Shown here: positions 63,906-64,000 of the stretch, one piece after another
Layout: each line of letters starts with the position of its first letter
Position numbering within the stretch: position 1 is the first letter of the stretch
Source of the DNA: Sorangium aterium
Lineage (GTDB): Bacteria > Myxococcota_A > Polyangia > Polyangiales > Polyangiaceae
Assembly (NCBI RefSeq): GCF_028368935.1
Contig: NZ_JAQNDK010000001.1
Location: 2,480,001 to 2,544,000, forward strand
Direction of reading: 5' to 3'
Length of the DNA: 64,000 nucleotides
Position numbers and translations under genes: made by a program
Notes under the pieces: generated by a model
The model's database searches: none
What the model saw: only the letters and a program-made list of their open reading frames with translations
What the model was told of the DNA's origin: nothing

Positions 63906-64000
63906 CGCGGTGGACGGCCGCGGCCGCGGCCGGCGCGCCCTGGATGCCGTACCCGCGCTGAAGTAGAACCTTCTCTCTCGATCGAGCGCCCGCCCCGACG

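Overview
The window is very GC-rich, with strong third-position GC, many GTG/TTG starts and clear GGAGG ribosome binding sites. It also carries many secreted lipoproteins in which a lipobox cysteine is followed by a long Gly/Ser/Ala/Thr linker and then an enzymatic or binding domain. Together with CotH-like, fibro-slime, GH5, GH12 and CE2-like lipoproteins, this points to a large-genome myxobacterium of the Sorangium/Polyangium type (Myxococcota). That assignment is inferred from gene content. No rRNA, tRNA, CRISPR array, prophage or intact insertion sequence was recognised.

Layout. 0-13.8 kb: central metabolism (pgi; sucA with an apparent one-base frameshift, overlapped by a hotdog thioesterase), an outer-membrane barrel, speD behind a 245-bp inverted-repeat element, a POT peptide transporter, a copper-monooxygenase-like lipoprotein, a Cys-rich lipoprotein and a CotH-like lipoprotein. 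A striking hexanucleotide hairpin array lies between the last two. 13.8-26.5 kb: an accessory patch of small, mostly orphan genes. These include DUF6368-like and Imm35-like proteins, a protein of a family I associate with planctomycetes, AlkB, a pentapeptide-repeat membrane protein, an HNH nuclease with its middle deleted, an ArsR regulator coupled to an AHSA1-YCII fusion, and a run of five unrecognised small genes. An attC-like site and a pair of ~125-bp direct repeats lie in this patch. 26.6-36.8 kb: polysaccharide-acting lipoproteins (GH5, CE2-like), a repeat-built disordered protein, tpx, a cytochrome P450 divergent from an acyltransferase, and a glycosyltransferase. 36.9-44.8 kb: a seven-gene minus-strand nitrate/nitrite reduction operon. 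45.4-47.6 kb: a three-gene RibD / alcohol-dehydrogenase / pterin-synthase-like operon of unknown product. 48-64 kb: GH12-like and fibro-slime lipoproteins, acyl-CoA synthetase, a PLP enzyme, M28 peptidase with a large unknown membrane protein, a beta-propeller lipoprotein, and a DUF2917-EamA exporter divergent from a MocR regulator with shared operators.

How the genes work together. The nitrate operon encodes siroheme nitrite reductase, two Rieske proteins, a membrane cytochrome b, a cytoplasmic molybdopterin reductase and a polyferredoxin. The stop and start codons of most of its genes overlap. The GH5, CE2-like and GH12-like lipoproteins fit a polysaccharide-degrading lifestyle. The accessory patch looks like a place where small genes accumulate. 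The sequence alone does not prove a defence or toxin-immunity function for it.
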